From positions 334,272-398,271 of the forward strand of contig PUQB01000109.1 in assembly GCA_003024785.1 (NCBI GenBank): DNA of 64,000 bases, written 5' to 3'. This stretch comes from Selaginella tamariscina. Taxonomy: Eukaryota; Streptophyta; Lycopodiopsida; Selaginellales; Selaginellaceae. Of this stretch, positions 46,668 through 58,127 are shown in pieces. Position 1 is the first letter of the stretch, and each line of letters starts with the position of its first letter. The position numbers were made by a program, and so were the translations under genes. The notes beneath the pieces are model-generated. The model had not been told where the DNA came from. It saw only the letters and a list, made by a program, of their open reading frames with translations, and searched no databases.

Positions 46668-48988
46668 TCACCAGTAATCACCACAAGAACAAGTACCTTC
46701 TTTGAAGACATGAAACCTCGTTCCATCTCGGCATATAATCTGCCGCCGTTTCAGTTTGGATATGACAGCAGTTGCAGCATGACAATCCTCACAAATACGC
46801 AAGTTTTTTATGATCCTTATTGTCTTACCATGCAATTGCCTGCCTTTCACTATGTTCACAAAGTGTTTCATTGTCCGATATGTTATGCACAATGATTCCA
46901 CATAGCCATCTTCCTTCATTCCACGTTGGATCTCCTTCAACTTGTTATCCATCTCACTCTGCTGCGGATGCTTTGCACCTCCTACTGTGAAGCTGTGAAC
47001 GCCTCCAGCTTCATCTGTCCACCAACTTCTTCCTGACTTCCTGCTTGCTCCTGAATTTATCCTTCTCGCCTCTGCTCCTCCCTGCTCCTCCCACATTCCT
47101 TTCTTCCCATAAATGCTTGACATAAGCACATAAGTTGACCCATCTTTCGTCCACCATAGATTCAAATGCAATCCTGCCGGCCACCACATCACTCCACTTC
47201 CTCAATGCCGCAAGAATAATCCTCCACGTAACCGCATTTGGCCGGTAACGCATGACTTTGACCATCTCAACTGCCTAGCCCACGTCCGAGTATATCAATT
47301 ATGCAGTGGTAATGCTCAATAGCTGGAGCGACGCCATACCTCAACGACCTCGTGAGAAAGAAATACTCCTTTGCTTTGCTGACCCACCCTGCATGACTGC
47401 ATACTGTAAGAACAGCAATGAAAGTTGCAGTGTCTGCATGAACACCTTCCATTTCCATAGCACTAAAGAGGCAAAACACCAGGTCTGCCATCCCATGCTT
47501 ACTGTGTGCCATCATGAGCCCATTCCAAGCGACAGAGAATGTAGCTTCAGGCACAGAATCGAACAAGTGTTGTGAATTAGAGAGGCCACTGCATTTTCCG
47601 TAAGTGTCTACAAGGCACGCCTCAAGAACCGGCTGCATCTCCAGGCCATAGCGAGCTATTTCAGTGTGAGCTCTCTTTACAAGTTCCACAGAGGCCAAGA
47701 TTCCACATGCCTTCAATACAACTACTGAAGTTCGACCATCCAGTCTGTATCCTTCGGACCTCATGCAAGCGTATAGCTCCAAAAGGCCTGTTGCCCGTCA
47801 CCAACCTCCACATACCCAAGCATCATCACATTCCATGAAACCATGTTCGGGCATGGCATCATATTAAATGCCTGTGTTGACTCCTCTAGGCTCCCACACT
47901 TCGCATACATATCCACCAATGTATTCATAACGAAGGACTCAAAGCACTTCATTGTAATTTGGGAGTGAATGATCGATCCCTTCTGCAAAGCCACGGTTGA
48001 AATCATAATACAGGCTTTCAGCGCTGCAACAAAACTCCTGGCATCTGGCTCATAGCCTTCATCTCTTAAACACTCAAAAATCTGCAGAGTCAGCTCACCC
48101 TGCCCGCTTTGTGCATATCCAAGCATGAGCGAGTTCCATGATACAATGTTTCGAGAGGGCATACGGTCAAAAGCCTGCTGAGAATCCAGTAAACTTGTGC
48201 ACTCAGCATACATGTCAACCAGCACGCTTCCCACGTAAACATGGCAATCAAAGCCACTCTTGTATGCTTCAGAGTGCAAACCCCTCCCCTTGTACAAAGC
48301 CTGCACTTTCACAAGCCTCCCACCAACGTCTTTCCCTTTCTCTTTGAGAGCAAGCTTTGCACATGCCTTGAGCAAAGCAACAAACGTTCTTGTATCAGGG
48401 AACAGTTCCCTGCCTTCATCAAGTTTAGCATTTCAATAGCCATATCCTCCTCTCCATGCTCCGCATATCCAAGTATCAATGCTTTCCAGGAAACGACATC
48501 TGGAATCACTATGGTATCGAAGACCCTCTGAGCTTCCCTGAGGCTCCCGCACTTTGCATAAAAGTCAATCAAGCTGCTTGCTACGAATACATTGGAGCGG
48601 CATCCAATCCTTTCCACTTCATTGTCAAAGAATCTGGCTCTTTCCAGTGAATGCCCACTTTCATCGGCCTTAGCCGCCATCCCTTGAGAACAGCAACCAG
48701 AGTTCGAGCATCTGGTGAACACCTATCGCATTCCACGAGACAGTGGTGCGCTGAAGATGTGGAATCCCCTTGAACACCACACGAGCATCCGCCATACTCC
48801 CGCATTCTGCGTACCTGTCGATCAGGCTGTGCAGTACGTAAACGTGGGCGCTCCCTTCTACTTTTGCATGGATCTTTTGCACACTCTCTAAGTCTGTGCA
48901 TTCTTTCAGTCTGTCCAACAGTTTGAGTACATTTACCTCTCCAATAACTAGGTGAACCCTAATCCCGATAAGATAATGGCACTGTTAC
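46668..48988 (-). pseudogene. PPR protein, DYW subclass, frameshifted
   Basis: PPR-DYW proteins bind organelle RNA, and those with an active DYW domain deaminate C to U. About nine PPR units are readable in several frames ('VYVLHSLIDRYAECGSMADA', 'NVFVASSLIDFYAKCGSL', 'NIVSWNSLMLGYAQSGQGEL', 'SFVMNTLVDMYAKCGSLEES', 'LEACLVDTYGKCSGLSNS'). An E-type segment ('GGVHSFTVGGAKHPQ') and a DYW tail with 'LRICEDCHAATAVISKL' and terminal 'CSCGDYW' (stop at 46668) follow. About six single-frame changes are needed. The N-terminal frame is open up to a stop near 48990 without an ATG. The HxE zinc/catalytic motif normally before 'KNLR' is not present. I favour a pseudogene or a degenerate member. Confidence 0.85.
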
Positions 48989-49752
48989 GGTGCACTCCGT
49001 ATTGTCTGGCGATGGCGGCTGCTAACGTTGTGCACTACAGCTCGCTGTGGGAGGCCAAGGAAGCTGCAACCCGGCGTGTCAAAGTCCGACAGGAGCTGCT
49101 GCACACAAGTGAGCATGAGCCACTCACATTCCATTTAATGACCAGTCCGGAGATGCGAAAGGCAAGGTACAAAATTAAGCTGCTCCGCTACACAATCACG
49201 CTACTCCATGTGCTTCTCTTCCACAGCCAAATTGAAGAGCTTGACATTCACAATTACGCACTCGGCTGGGGAAGCCTAGAAGCCGTGCTTATAGGACTGC
49301 TCGCAGGCCTATTCACTATTTACCTGAATGAGAACCGCGACTTGCAAATGCGTACGCCTTGGAAACCCTCGCAAGACTTCGCCTCTAAGAAATTGGGAAT
49401 CGGGTGGGATTGCTTGCGGATGGCCGGCGGATGCTTAGCAGTCCCAGTGGAAGAGGAGCTCTTTTATCACTCGTGGCTCTATCGAGTCTTGGTGAAGCTC
49501 TTCTGTTGCTGTTACAATAGCTTTGATCAAGTTCCAATTGGGAGATGGCACTGGATGCTGTGCCTGGCTACAAATGGGTTTTTTGCTCTTCTCAACGGGA
49601 TGGAGTGGAGGAGTTGTCTAGTACGTGGATTGCTCTTTCAATGGGTGGCTGCCTCAAGGGAAATCTTCTTAGATGGCCTTCTTGCTCATGCCATTTGCAA
49701 CCTGACTGTCTCATCCTGGGTGCTTCTCTCGGGACAGAGGCAATTCTGGTGA
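48976..49752 (+). CDS. CPBP-family (CAAX protease/bacteriocin-processing) membrane protein
   Basis: Intact frame of 258 codons. The only in-frame ATG near the start is 48976 ('MALLRCTPYCLAMAAANVV'); the frame is open upstream to about 48952. Hydrophobic segments: about residues 70-82, 92-112, 165-190 and 230-250. The CPBP signature is present: motif 1 'PVEEELFYHSWLYR' (paired Glu, catalytic) and motif 2 'DGLLAHAICNLTV' (His and Asn). Between them 'GMEWRSCLVRGLLFQWV' lies in a further helix. The spacing recalls the prokaryotic exosortase-associated CPBP group more than the plant Rce1 CAAX protease (inference). It is the only complete, unbroken gene in the window. It runs divergently from the PPR locus, with 5' regions overlapping or nearly so. 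Confidence 0.85.
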   Translation: MALLRCTPYCLAMAAANVVHYSSLWEAKEAATRRVKVRQELLHTSEHEPLTFHLMTSPEMRKARYKIKLLRYTITLLHVLLFHSQIEELDIHNYALGWGSLEAVLIGLLAGLFTIYLNENRDLQMRTPWKPSQDFASKKLGIGWDCLRMAGGCLAVPVEEELFYHSWLYRVLVKLFCCCYNSFDQVPIGRWHWMLCLATNGFFALLNGMEWRSCLVRGLLFQWVAASREIFLDGLLAHAICNLTVSSWVLLSGQRQFW

Positions 49753-49767
49753 GTGGTGATATTATAT

Positions 49768-49773
49768 AATAAA
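49768..49773 (+). terminator. poly(A) signal of the CPBP gene
   Basis: AATAAA 16 bases after the stop codon. Plants use looser signals, so this is only suggestive. Confidence 0.4.
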
Positions 49774-49849
49774 ACCCATGCCCTAAGGATCTTTGACTGG
49801 CGCACCAATGGCTCGTAACTGGCCACCGTCCTACGTCTATATCAACTTG

Positions 49850-50105
49850 GAACACCAAAGCGCCCAGGGCAAGCCACCAAATGCCGCACGTACGGGCTTC
49901 CTTTTGTTGCAGCTGAATTAAACTTCATTGGTGTCCATGTATCATACCTGTCCACTTGGCTCCATCCATATATTCTGTAAATGTGATTCTCCTACACCGC
50001 AAAGGCATACTTGGACGGAGCCTCTAACATCCTTGACTGCACAGTTGCCCATCTAGTGCTCTTGGTCGAGAAGACCAGAGTCTTGTCATCCCAAGCCAGG
50101 GTAAC
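49850..50105 (-). pseudogene. kelch-like beta-propeller fragment
   Basis: Minus-strand frame with 'NHIYRIYGWSQVDRYDTWTP', the pattern of a kelch blade (aromatic-Gly.., then D-x-W), preceded by 'STRWATVQSRMLEAPSKYAF'. One in-frame stop lies between them. Short, with no neighbours of the same kind. Probably a remnant of a kelch or F-box-kelch gene. Confidence 0.4.
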
Positions 50106-50131
50106 ACAGAAGAATAGTTGTGCATCTGCAT

Positions 50132-50932
50132 TGTTGAGCTGAAATCAAGGAGATGACAGCCTCAATCTCCAGCAGCTTTTCCGACCGGTTTCAAGGCTGA
50201 GTTGTATATATGCTATGCGTGAACTCATAGGTGGTGCAGTTGTTTTCTTTCTTTTCCGATAGAAAGATCATTCATTCTTTCCATTCTGTCATGGCATCGG
50301 AGTAGAGTTTGAAAGATGGAGATGCTGCTACCGTCACATTCTCCAACGGCCATTCCATTACCATTGTTGATGGTTCTGGAAATTTCTCAATTTGGAGACG
50401 TCAGATGGAACTCATCCTCAAAGGCAGGGAGTCTAGGGCATGGTCAATGGAGACGAGCTCAAACCATGAGCTGATGCTGGATACCAAAAGTTGGACACCT
50501 GGAGCCGGTGAGAGGATAAAGGCATGGCAATGATTGGATTAGTTGTGATGGAGAGTGTGTTAGACGATCTCAATCTCATGGAGAACTACACTAACAAAGA
50601 TATGCTTTATGACAAGCACAAGTTGCAGACTCATGTGCAAATTTGACACCTTTACACAGAGATGGTTAATATGCAGTGGTCCGAATTAAGAATTTTAACC
50701 AGTTTGTGGACAACATAAAGAACACGTATAGGTAATTAAGGAGTCTGACAAAGACAACTAACTTTCATCTTCCCTTCAAAATTACTTCTTTCTTTGTTCT
50801 TTTCTTAATTCTTTTTACTTTCCTTCAAAATTACCTAACTCTTTTCACTCCCTTCGAAGCAACTTGATGTAGGTTGAGAAGTTGTGCATCAAGGAGGATA
50901 TAATCGTGTAGAAGAACATGGGAATTGGCATG
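50132..50932 (+). mobile_element. copia element E: LTR and 5' part of gag
   Basis: LTR at 50132-50291 (TGTTGAGC..TCTGTCA), then a degenerate initiator-Met-like site 'tggcatcggagtag' and a gag frame with stops: 'DGDAATVTFSNGHSITI', 'GSGNFSIWRRQMELILKG'. It breaks off at 'gggaattggca', where element D begins. Its pol half is probably the plus-strand copy at 55456-58127, with about 100 codons lost between. Confidence 0.8.
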
Positions 50933-51259
50933 GACTGTTAAGCCTTGAAAGCGGCCGGAGAAGCTGCCAGAGATTGAGGCTGTCATCTCCTTGATTTCAG
51001 CTCAACACTCCTCCTAAACAAGGGTGATGACTGCTACTGTGGCTGCTTTGCATCTGTACTTTACCTCCTCCTCAGTCAAGGCCTTGCCACGACTCCAATT
51101 GCTGACCGATGCTCAATAAATAATTCTTTGGCCAGTGGCTTCGTGAAAATGTCCGCAAGTTGCTGACATGAAGAAATGTGTTCAACTTTCAACAATCCTG
51201 CTTTTACCAAATCTCGAACATAGTGATAATGCTTGGCAACATGTCGAAACTTCCAGTGT

Positions 51260-54200
51260 GTTACCTCACTGTTACACCAATCGATAGTTCCTTTGTTGTC
51301 AACATGAAGCTTGATTGGTGATATTTCCTGGCCAAGAGCTCCAAGGAAATCTTGAAACCAAAGAATTTCTCGTGAGGCAGCAGAGGCAACAAGGTATTCT
51401 GCCTCTGTAGAAGAGAGAGCAACGTGAACTTGCTTCTTGCTGCTCCATAGAACCAGATTGCTTCCAAGCTAGAAACAAAATCCTGTAGTGGACTTGTAAT
51501 TGTCACGATCATCTGCTAGGCTGCTGTCACTGTAGGCAATTAACGTGCACGTCTTGCTAGGTTGGTATAACACCCCATAACCAAGCGTCTGCTTTACATA
51601 ACGCATCACCAATTTAGCCATGTCCTAGTGCTTTCTACCTAGATTAGCAGAAAACTGGCTGAGAGCAATGACCACGTAGGCTAAATCAAGGCGGCTACAC
51701 ACCATAGCATACATTAGACTTCCAAGTTGATTTTGAAACGGTACCTTTTGCATGGCCTGTTGCTCCTCCTTGCTAAAAGGACATTCAGCCTTGGTTAAGA
51801 ACTTGATGTTACCAGGTTCCATAGGTACAAGAGATGGATTGTAATAAGCATAACCATATGTCTCAAGTACTTTGGTCAAGTACTGTTGTTGAGATACATG
51901 AAGTAGACGTCGTTTCCTATCACGGTAAATCTCCAGTCCTAGAAAATACCGTGCTTCCCCAAGATCCTCCATAGCAAAAACCTTTCCAAGTTTTGCTTTA
52001 AAACACTTCAAATAATCAATGCTATTGCAAATCAAAAGTGAATCATCTACATAAAAAGCAACTATAAGTAAAAACTTTCTTTCCCTTTTAATGTAGATGT
52101 TGGATTCTGGAGAAATGGGTGTGAAATCGTTCGCTTTGAAAAATGCATCAATTTTCTGTCACCAAGCTTGCGATGCTTGCTTAAGCCCATAAAGAGCTTT
52201 CTTAAGTTTCCATACAAGGTGCTCCTTTCCAGGAACAATATAACCTTTGGGCTGTTGGAGATAAACTTCTTCCAGTAAATCTCCATTTAAAAATGTTGTT
52301 TTATGGTAAAAATGATAAGCATTCGAATTTTACTTTATTTTGCTACTCATTTTGAGATTTTGATCTTGAGATTCATCATACTGACATGAGATTGGATTTC
52401 TGTACACAGCCTACGACTTACATACCATTGAATATCAATCCTTTGGTAATGAAATAAGTGCCGGAGAGTAAGTCTCGAGATAGTCAACGCCATATGTTGT
52501 TTGAAACCCTGTGCCACGAGCCGTGCTTTGTGACAATTGATGGAGCCATCTGCATTCAACTTAGTCTTATAGACCCAGCGGCAGCCAAGAGCTGAGCTCC
52601 CTTTGGTAAAACTGTGACCTCAAAGGTTCCCATGCGAGTGATAGAGTCAATCTCCCTATCCATCGCTTCCTTCCAGTGAACATTATCCGAGCTAGCCATA
52701 GCCTCTTTAAAAGAGATTGGCTCTAGCACACAGGCAGCTGCACAAAATTCTAAGAGATTAGAGGTAAAAGCATACGAGCACTCTGCATTTTCAATGGCTT
52801 TCTTGCTTGGAATTTTCATCCGCTTTCCTCTTCCTAGCTCCTCAATTGCTGGTGTAGGATCAACTATCACTGGAGATGGAGATGGATTCAACTGGTTCAT
52901 TATCAGCTTGGATCACTGAGTCAGCTCCTCCTTGATCAAGAGACTCTACAGCAGGATAATCATTCCAAACATCTGCATCAAGAATGTTGTCGTCCCAGAG
53001 CCACTCAGTGGAAACGTCACAAAATCAAGGTCAGGAATAGAAGCTGTCTCAAAATAAGAAGTTTCCTCAAAAAATTGTACCTCTTCCTGCCTACAGATGA
53101 ACAGTGCTAGTCGATGGATTCATCAAGGTAAGCATGAGGACTTGTCTCTGACATGCCTACAAACATTAGTCGTTGTCCAGAAGGTTCAAATTTTGAACGT
53201 AGATCTGAGGGAATATGTCGATAAGCAGTACACCCAAAAATACGTAGATTAGCCACATCAGGCTTAATTCCCGTAAACCGTTCTTCAGGAGTTTTCCCTC
53301 TAACTGCGACAGTGGGACGATGGTTAAGAAGAAAAACTGCATACCTTACGGCTTCTGCCCAAAATTTCTCAGGAGCATTTGCATGTGCAAGAAGACATCT
53401 TGCTATATCCACGATAGAACGATTCTTTCTTTCTGCGACCCCATTATGTTGAGGTGTATATGGTTCGGTGAGTTGGCGTTGAATCCCAGAAGTGGAACAT
53501 AGCTGATTGAAACTGCGATTCACAAATTCACCACCATTATCAGTCCTCAACTTTTTGATCCGGCAACCAGTTTGGTTCTCCACCAATGCTTTCCATTCTA
53601 TAAAGCAATCCAAAACTTCAGATTTAGTTTTTAAGAAATAAACCCAAGTTTTTACTAAGATCATCCGTAAAGGTTAGGAAATACTTAGCCTTGCTAAAAG
53701 ATGGAATACGGATTGGGCCACAGACGTCACTATGGACAAGCTCCAACAGTTCATGTGCCCTACTCCCGATTGTTTTGAATGGTTGGCGATGATGCTTGCC
53801 AAGAGCACATGCCTCGCATGGAGAAAGAGTCAAATCGTTAGATACATTCAAACCATTTACCATTGGTCTCAAACTTTCAATCCCGAAATTGAGCAATGAC
53901 CTAGTCGCTTGTGCCAAAGGTCACAACTACCTTTGCCAACTGAGGCAAGAATTAAGGAATTGGTTGACACCTTATCCTAAGATGGTACAAATTTCCTTTC
54001 CTAGGTGCTACGGCAACCACGTTGTTAGAATACTTTCTTTGGATAATACAAGTCGTATCGTTAAAAACGACCGTATTACCCATATCAGTTATTTTAGCAA
54101 CAGAAAGTAAATCTTTGCGTAAGGAAGGAGCAAACATTACCCCAGCGAGTGTGAGATCCCCTTCAGATGTGTGAATGCTGATATCACCGATTCCATGCAC

Positions 54201-55280
54201 GTGATGCTCACTATTGTCTCCCAGTTGAACTGCATGTTGGCCAAGACAGTCACGATACTTAACATAATGATCCTTATGCCAAGTTAGGTGAGTAGTAGCA
54301 CCAGAATCTATCACAAAAGAACCTTTTACCGTTGTGTTATTGCAAGCTTCGGTTTTGATCTCAGCAACACAAGCCTCCTCAAGTAGGCGTCCATAGTTAG
54401 CTGATGTCTTCCTAGACTTGATCTCTCCAATTGCTTTTGAAGATGTTTCATCTTCAATCTGCATTCACTTCATCATGGTTAGCTTTGTTACAGTAACCAC
54501 AATTTTTCTTTTTCTTATCCTTCCCATTCTCCTTCAACTTGGACGTGTTCAACTCCCTTCTGATTTTCCCTTGTTCTTTTTCTTCCTTGCAATTTGCTTA
54601 GAAGTTCCTACAAACAAGGCTTGATCAGAATTTGAGCTGCCAATTCCCACATCCTTCCGCATGATTATCTCCTCCTTAACGGCAAGTATTGCACGGCTAA
54701 GTTGAAGCTTCTCAACCTGCATCAAATTGCTTCGAAGGGAGTGAAAAGAGTTGGGTAAAGAACGAAGAAAGAAGTAATTTTGGAGGGAAGGAGGAAGCTT
54801 GTTGTCTTTGTCGGACTCCTCAATTTGCCTGTACGTGTTCTTCATGTTGTCCACGAACTGGTCAAAGTTCTCGGATTCGGACCACCGCATATTGACCATC
54901 TCTGTGTAGAGGTGTCCAATCTGCACATGAGTCTGCAACTTGTGCTTGTCGCAGAGCTTCTTCCACAGATCTTTGCTGGTGTAGTTCTCCTCGAGATTGA
55001 GATCATCTAACACACTCTCCGTCACAGCTAATCCAATCGTTGCCGTGCCTTTATCCTCTCGCCGGCTCCAGGTGTCCAGCTTTTGGTATCCAGCATCGGC
55101 TCCTGGTTTGAGCTCGTCTCCATTGACCACGCCCCAAACTCCCTCGCCTTTGAGGATGAGTTCCATTCGGCGTCTCCAGCTTGAGAAATTTCCAGAACCA
55201 TCAAAAATGGTAATGGAACGGCCGTTGGAGAATGTGACGGTAGCAGCATCTCCATCTTTCTGACCCTGCTCCGATACCAT
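51260..55280 (-). pseudogene. copia D gag-pol
   Basis: Gag is open from 55280 to 54549: 'SGNFSSWRRRMELILKGEGV', 'DLWKKLCDKHKLQTHVQIG', UBN2/gag-polypeptide type. Protease 'FVIDSGATTHLTWHKDHYV' (about 54320). GAG-pre-integrase 'CEACALGKHHRQPF' (about 53830). Integrase with 'HSDVCGPI', 'LRTDNGGEFVNRSF' and 'PQHNGVAERKNRSI' (D-D-E residues present). Reverse transcriptase 'MASSDNVHWKEAMDREIDSI' (about 52710) and later 'DLGEARYFLGLEIYRD'. RNase H near 51500-51260. Several frameshifts lie from reverse transcriptase onward, while gag and most of integrase are open. Confidence 0.88.
55262..55279 (-). promoter_or_regulatory. primer binding site of copia D
   Basis: Minus strand 'TGGTATCGGAGCAGGGTC' immediately after the LTR, initiator tRNA-Met type. 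The presumed gag ATG (55278-55280) is formed by the last LTR base and the first bases of this site. Confidence 0.8.
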
Positions 55281-55455
55281 GACAGAATGAAAGATCTTTA
55301 ATCAGAAAAGAAAAGAAACAACTGTAATGCTTATTAGTTCACGCATAGCATATATACAACTCTACGTTGAAAATATCTTGGCGACTGTTAAGCCTTGAAA
55401 GCGGCCGGAAGCTGCCGGAGATTGAGGCTATCATCTCCTTGATTTCAGCTCAACA
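55280..55455 (-). repeat. 5' LTR of copia D
   Basis: 176 bp from TGTTGAGC to TCTGTCA on the minus strand, with 'TATATATGC' as a TATA candidate. Short for a copia LTR. About 16 bp longer than the E copy. Confidence 0.85.
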
Positions 55456-58127
55456 ATAAGGATCATTATGTTAAGTATTGTGACTGTCTTGACCAACATG
55501 TAGTTCAACTAGGAGACAATATTGAGCATCACGTGCATGGAATCGATGAAATTAACATTCACACATCTGAAGGGGATCTCACACTTGTTGGGGTAATGTT
55601 TGCTCCTTTACATAAAGATTTACTTTTTATTGCTAAAATAACTTATATGGGTAATACGGTCATTTTTAACGATACGACTTGTATTATCCAAAGAAAGTAT
55701 TTTTATAATGTGGTTGCTGTAGTACCCAAGGAAGGAAATTTGTACCATCTTAAGGATAAGGTGTCAACTAGTTTCTAAATTCTTGCTTCAGTTGGCAAAG
55801 GTAGTTGTGACCTTTGGCACAAGCAACTAGGTCATTGCTCAATTTTTGGGATTGGAAGTTTGAGACCAATGGTAAATGGATTGAATGTATCTAACGATTT
55901 GACTCTCTTTCCATACGAGGCATGTGCTCTTGGCAAGCATCATCGCCAACCATTCAAAACAATTGAGAGTAGGGCACATGAACTATTGGAGCTGGTCCAT
56001 AGTGATGTCTATGGCCCAATCCATGTTCCATCTCTTAGCAAGGCTAAGTATTTCCTAACCTTTATGGATGATATTAGTTGAAAAACTTGGGTTTATTTTT
56101 TGAAAACTAAATCTTAAAATTTTGGATCACTTTGTAGAATGAAAGCCTTGATGGAGAACCAAGTTGGTTGCCGGATCAAAAAGTTGAGGACTAATAATGG
56201 CGGTGAATTTGTGAATCACAATTTCAATCAGTTGTGTTCCATTGCTGGGATTCAACGCCAGCTCACTAAACCATATACACCTCAACATAATAGGGTCGTA
56301 GAAAGAAAGAATCATTTTATCATGGATATAGCAAGATGTCTCCTTGCACAGGCTAATGCTCTTGAGAGCAGTTTTCCTTCTTAACCGTCGTCCCATTGTT
56401 GCAGTTAGAGGGAAAACTCCTAAAAGAATGGTTTACAAGAATTAAGTCTGACATGTCTAATCTACGTATTTTTGGTGTATTACTTATTGGCATATTCTTT
56501 CAGATCTACGCTCAAAATTTGAACCTTCTGGACAACGACTAATGTTTGTAGGCATGTTAGAGACAAGTCCTCATGCTTACCGCTTGATGAATCCATCGAT
56601 TAGCATTGTCCACATATGTAGGCAAGAAGAGGTACAATTTTTTGAGGAAATTCTTATTTTGAGACAGCTTCTATTCTTGACCTTGATTTTGTGACGTTTC
56701 CACTTGAGTGGCTCTAGGATGACAACATTCTTGATGTAGATGTTTGGAATGATTATCTTGCTGTAGAGTCTCTTGATCAAGGGGAGTTGACTCAGTGATC
56801 CAAGCTGATAATGAACCAACTGAATCCACGTCTCCATCCTAGTGACAGTTGATCCTACTCTAGCAATTGAGGAGCTAGGAAGAGGAAAGCGGATGAAAAT
56901 TCCAAATAGGAAAGCCATTGAAAAATGTAAAGTGCTCGTATGCTTTTACCTCTAATCTCTTGGAATTTCGTGCAGCTACTTGTATGCTAGAGCCAGTCTC
57001 GTTCAAAGAGGCTATGGCTAGCCTAGATAATGTTCACTAGAAGGAAGCAATGGATAGGGAGATTGACTCTATCACTTGCATGGGAACCTTTGAGGAAACG
57101 GTTTTACCAAAGGGAGCTTTAGCTCTTGGCTACCGCTGGGTCTATAAGACTAAGTTGAATGCAAATGGCTCCATCAATTGTCACAAAGCACGGCTTGTGG
57201 CACATAGTTTCAATCAATAGTATGGCATTGACTATCTCAAGATTTATTCTTCCGTGGTAAAAATGATAAGCATTTAGATTTTACTTTCCTTTGCTGCTCA
57301 TTTTGATCTTGAGATCCATCATACTGAATTTTTTGCCACCAAGCTCACAATGCTTGCTTAAGCCCATAAAGAGCTTTCTTGAGTTTTTATACAAGGTGCT
57401 CCTTTCCAGGAATAACATAACCTTCAGGTTGTTAGAAATAAACTTCTTTCAATAAATCTCCATTTAAAAATGTTGTTTTAATGTGATGCATTTTTCAAAG
57501 TGGGACGGTTTCACACCCATTTCTCTAGAATCAAACGTTTACATTAAAAGAGAAGAAAGTTTTTACTTATTATTGCTTTTACATAGATGATTCACTTTTG
57601 ATTTACAATAGCATTGACTATTTATAGTTTTTTAAGGCAAAGCTTGGAAATTTTTTTGCTATGGAGGATCTTAGGGAAGCATAGTATTTTTTAGGACTAG
57701 AGATTTACCGTGATAGGAAACGATGTCTACTTCATGTATCTCAACAATAGTACTTGACCAAAGTACTTGAGACATATGGCTATGCTAATTGCAAACCATC
57801 TCTCATACCTATGGAACCTAGTAACATCAAGTTCTTAACCAAGGCTGAATGTCCTTCCAGCAAGGAGAAGCAATAGGCCATGCAAAAGGTACCATTTCAG
57901 AATCTACTTGGAAGTCTAATGTATGCTATGGTGTGTAGCCACTCTGATCTGGCCGACGTAGTCATTGCTCTTAGCCAGTTTCCACTAATCCATGTAGAAA
58001 GCACTGGGACATGGCTAAATCGGTGATGCATTATGTAAAGCAAACGCTTGGTTATGGGGTGTTGTACTAACTTAGCAAGACGTTCACGTTAATTGCCTAT
58101 AGCGATAGCAACCTGGCATATGACCAT
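55456..58127 (+). pseudogene. copia element F: pol remnant
   Basis: Plus-strand remnant starting in protease ('DHYVKYCDCLDQH') and running through 'GVMFAPLHKDLLFIAKI', 'CALGKHHRQPFKTI', integrase 'LRTNNGGEFVNHNF', reverse transcriptase pieces near 57040-57250 and 57640-57950, and RNase H 'LIAYSDSNLAYDH' at about 58090-58127. Many stops. It is interrupted at 58128 by gypsy element C, and its 3' end is not seen after that. Confidence 0.85.

Larger units (their letters stand above)
50933..55455 (-). mobile_element. Ty1/copia element D
   Basis: Full 5' LTR 55280-55455 (176 bp). The 3' LTR at 50933-51007 is cut short, preceded by polypurine 'TTTAGGAGGAG'. Domain order is copia type: gag, protease, integrase, reverse transcriptase, RNase H. 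It lies between two plus-strand pieces (E and F) of a related element, so it appears to have inserted into it. Confidence 0.88.

Noticed and set aside
48952..48975. upstream start for the CPBP gene at 48952
   Set aside because: The codon there is GTG, not ATG. The first usable ATG is 48976.
50936..51007. 72-bp LTR of a TRIM-like element
   Set aside because: The shared 72 bp is only part of the 176-bp LTR. The primer site and TATA box lie beyond it, so this copy is a truncated copia LTR.
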